NCBI GenBank assembly: GCA_947306315.1
Contig: CAMZGF010000045.1
Coordinates: 1-5,549 of the forward strand
DNA: 5,549 nucleotides
Source: an uncultured Candidatus Saccharibacteria bacterium
GTDB lineage: Bacteria; Patescibacteriota; Saccharimonadia; Saccharimonadales; Saccharimonadaceae
Direction of reading: 5' to 3'
This document shows positions 4,318 through 5,549 of the stretch, one piece after another. The position numbers were made by a program, and so were the translations under genes. Positions within the stretch are counted from its first letter, which is position 1. Every line of letters begins with the position of its first letter. The notes beneath the pieces were generated by a model. It was not told where the DNA came from, ran no database searches, and worked only from the letters and a program-made list of their open reading frames with translations.

Positions 4318-4743
4318 TCAGTTTTTGCGGTGTGATAGTAGATAGATGCCGACTCCAAATGAGGCACCAATAATATCAATAGCAACGTCTTTAAATTCGG
4401 CACTACGACCAGGCACGAAGCTTTGATGATATTCGTCAGTTGCAGCATAGACTGTGCAGGCTAAAATCGAGCAGAGTGGGGATCTTTTGCTGAGTTTAAA
4501 TGCGCGAGCAGTGAAATAGCCAAGAAGTGCGAACTCGGTGAAATGAGCAGATTTTCTAACAATTTTAATGATGATGCCATTTGGGTTGATATTTGGGAAG
4601 ATAGTTGTTAGGAAATTTATAATAAGTCCAGACTGTTTGTCTGAATCAGCAGCAGCAAAGGAACTCATGATAAAGATAATCATCATCATCAAAAATGACG
4701 GATACCAGATTTTGAAGAATTTACTGAGTGATTTTAATTGCAT
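4318..4743 (-). CDS. VanZ-like family membrane protein
   Basis: The 141-residue protein fits the VanZ-like family, named after a teicoplanin-resistance accessory protein; most members have no known reaction. Family motifs are visible: RKSAHFTEFALLG (63-75), TDEYHQSFVPGR (102-113), and a closing D119, D123 and IIGASFG (125-130). About four hydrophobic segments are seen: 14-31, around 40-50 (weaker), 68-85 and 90-102, plus a C-terminal helix at 121-136. The ATG at 4743 has no Shine-Dalgarno and lies exactly where transcription from the extended -10 just upstream should begin, so the mRNA is probably leaderless. Only a weak AT hairpin (4311-4326) follows the stop, so transcripts may run on into secE. 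A resistance role should not be assumed; an envelope role is more likely. Confidence 0.85.
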   Translation of the reverse strand: MQLKSLSKFFKIWYPSFLMMMIIFIMSSFAAADSDKQSGLIINFLTTIFPNINPNGIIIKIVRKSAHFTEFALLGYFTARAFKLSKRSPLCSILACTVYAATDEYHQSFVPGRSAEFKDVAIDIIGASFGVGIYLLSHRKN

Positions 4744-4749
4744 ATGGCT

Positions 4750-4758
4750 ATTATAGCA
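4750..4758 (-). promoter_or_regulatory. Extended -10 promoter of the VanZ-like gene
   Basis: TGCTATAAT lies on the minus strand with no recognisable -35 at 16-18 bp; that position falls in the GGDEF terminator. Six bases separate the -10 from the ATG, so the start codon itself should be the first transcribed codon. Confidence 0.75.
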
Positions 4759-4760
4759 TG

Positions 4761-4786
4761 AAAAAGGGCCACAATTGTGGCCCTTT
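4761..4786 (-). terminator. Rho-independent terminator of the GGDEF gene
   Basis: A perfect 24-bp palindrome (4763-4786, arms with GGGCCACA/TGTGGCCC) is followed on the minus strand by TTTTT. It lies eight bases beyond the GGDEF stop. Its T-run reaches into the spacer region of the VanZ promoter. Confidence 0.92.
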
Positions 4787-4794
4787 CGGTCGTG

Positions 4795-5544
4795 TTAGTC
4801 TCTACTATTTCTTATACTTTCGCCTGTTTCGATACTATCGTAATACTCTTGTTTGTCGTCATACATCTCTTTTTCAGCTGCGTTTACGAGCTCTAAGATA
4901 TTGAGTCTTCTTGTGCTTTGAGCGCTGTAGCCGACTGCAATGTGATAATTGTCCGCTTCGATATCTTTCTTTAGCTGATCGATGACATTCTTACATTCAG
5001 CAAACTTTGAATCTGGTATGAAAATAACAAATTCGTCGCCGCCTATGCGATAAGACAACTCTTCTCCAAAATAATGCTTTATAAGATTTGCAATGGTTTT
5101 AAGCATTTCATCGCCAGCTTCATGGCCGTCTCTTTTGTTTAATTCGTGGAGACCATTGACGTCGATAAATATGCAGGCCAAGGAATGACGGCATTTTCTC
5201 GCGAAATGATACCTGTCGATTTCGTAGGCGTTGCGGTTATTTATCTTTGTAAGCTGATCGATTCTGCCAATCTCTTGGAGTTTTTGTTCATTGACGTAGC
5301 TCTTTGCCTTCATACAGCTAATCGTTGTTCCACTAGCAATTCCGAGCGCTCCAAACATTACGGCATCGATAATATCGACCGATAAAGTTGGTTCGGTTTT
5401 ATTCATATGACATAAAACTATGAAGACTACCTCGAAGAACACCACTGAACCAGCCATCCTTAACGGACGATCGCAAAATAATGTGGGAATGAAAACTAAC
5501 ATTACTATGAATGTGACAGTCTTTCCTTCTGGATCTGAACACAA
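4795..5544 (-). CDS. Membrane-anchored GGDEF protein, probable diguanylate cyclase, 5' partial
   Basis: GGDEF domains make cyclic-di-GMP from two GTP. The frame is still open at the right edge; the TTG at 5544 is only the first in-window start, so more membrane helices probably lie upstream. Numbering from it: hydrophobic segments at about 10-24, 30-47 and 58-77, a linker (78-93), then the catalytic domain (94-235). That domain keeps DQLTKINNRNAY (96-107), D128 for metal, N136, the GHEAGD loop (140-145) and an intact RIGGDEF (166-172), so it should be active. No RxxD product-inhibition motif precedes GGDEF. The wording DVNGLHELN is a style I associate with Clostridia such as Lachnospiraceae. 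Two of its three final arginines use AGA. It ends at a strong terminator, isolated from the VanZ-like gene. The family is sure; signal and target are unknown. Confidence 0.9.
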   Translation of the reverse strand: MCSDPEGKTVTFIVMLVFIPTLFCDRPLRMAGSVVFFEVVFIVLCHMNKTEPTLSVDIIDAVMFGALGIASGTTISCMKAKSYVNEQKLQEIGRIDQLTKINNRNAYEIDRYHFARKCRHSLACIFIDVNGLHELNKRDGHEAGDEMLKTIANLIKHYFGEELSYRIGGDEFVIFIPDSKFAECKNVIDQLKKDIEADNYHIAVGYSAQSTRRLNILELVNAAEKEMYDDKQEYYDSIETGESIRNSRD

Positions 5545-5549
5545 TGCAT

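Noticed and set aside
4311..4326. AAAAAC-GTCA-GTTTTT inverted repeat at the end of the VanZ-like gene as a terminator
   Set aside because: The stem is almost entirely A-T, so it is at best a weak terminator.
4005..4373. Plus-strand open frame of 122 codons across secE and the VanZ-like gene
   Set aside because: It is antisense to secE and to the secE promoter, with no ribosome site or promoter of its own.
4318..4743. Glycopeptide resistance gene
   Set aside because: There are no van operon partners nearby, and VanZ-like proteins are widespread in bacteria with no resistance role.

Overview
The window reads like a bacterial genome of the Candidate Phyla Radiation, most likely a Saccharibacterium (TM7), possibly gut- or rumen-associated. 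This rests on remembered family resemblance of the NusG and L11 proteins (for example the L11 stretch PPVGSTLGQWGLNMMDF) and on the compact AT-rich layout; no search was run. TGA ends at least two genes, so it is a normal stop here, which argues against Gracilibacteria and Absconditabacteria.

All recognisable conserved genes lie on the minus strand. Reading along that strand from the right edge: a membrane-anchored GGDEF protein cut by the window edge; a VanZ-like membrane protein that looks leaderless; secE and nusG as a tight operon; rplK (ribosomal protein L11) alone with its own promoter and terminator; and cdsA (phosphatidate cytidylyltransferase). The usual secE-nusG-rplK-rplA cluster is altered in two ways: an unrelated plus-strand gene sits between nusG and rplK, and rplA does not follow rplK.

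Three plus-strand genes encode proteins I cannot name. The first two (ending at 467 and at 1062) are tandem diverged paralogues: membrane helices at the N-terminus, then a soluble domain that aligns without gaps over 80 residues at about 25% identity. The third (2551-3177) is a 208-residue soluble protein. The second and third are each a complete single-gene cassette with nearly matching promoters (TTGACT, 16-17 bp, TGYTATAATATA), a strong Shine-Dalgarno and a terminator. The third has an arginine codon choice opposite to that of its ribosomal and transcription neighbours, which suggests accessory or acquired DNA, or simply low expression.

Functionally, the minus strand covers protein export (SecE), transcription elongation (NusG), translation (L11), phospholipid synthesis (CdsA) and possible cyclic-di-GMP signalling. 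Smaller points of interest are a long insertion inside the CdsA signature, a three-codon open frame overlapping the cdsA start, a hairpin at the likely 5' end of secE mRNA, and a palindrome in the rplK leader. No CRISPR array, tRNA, rRNA or insertion sequence was seen, and no gap without a gene exceeds 200 bases.
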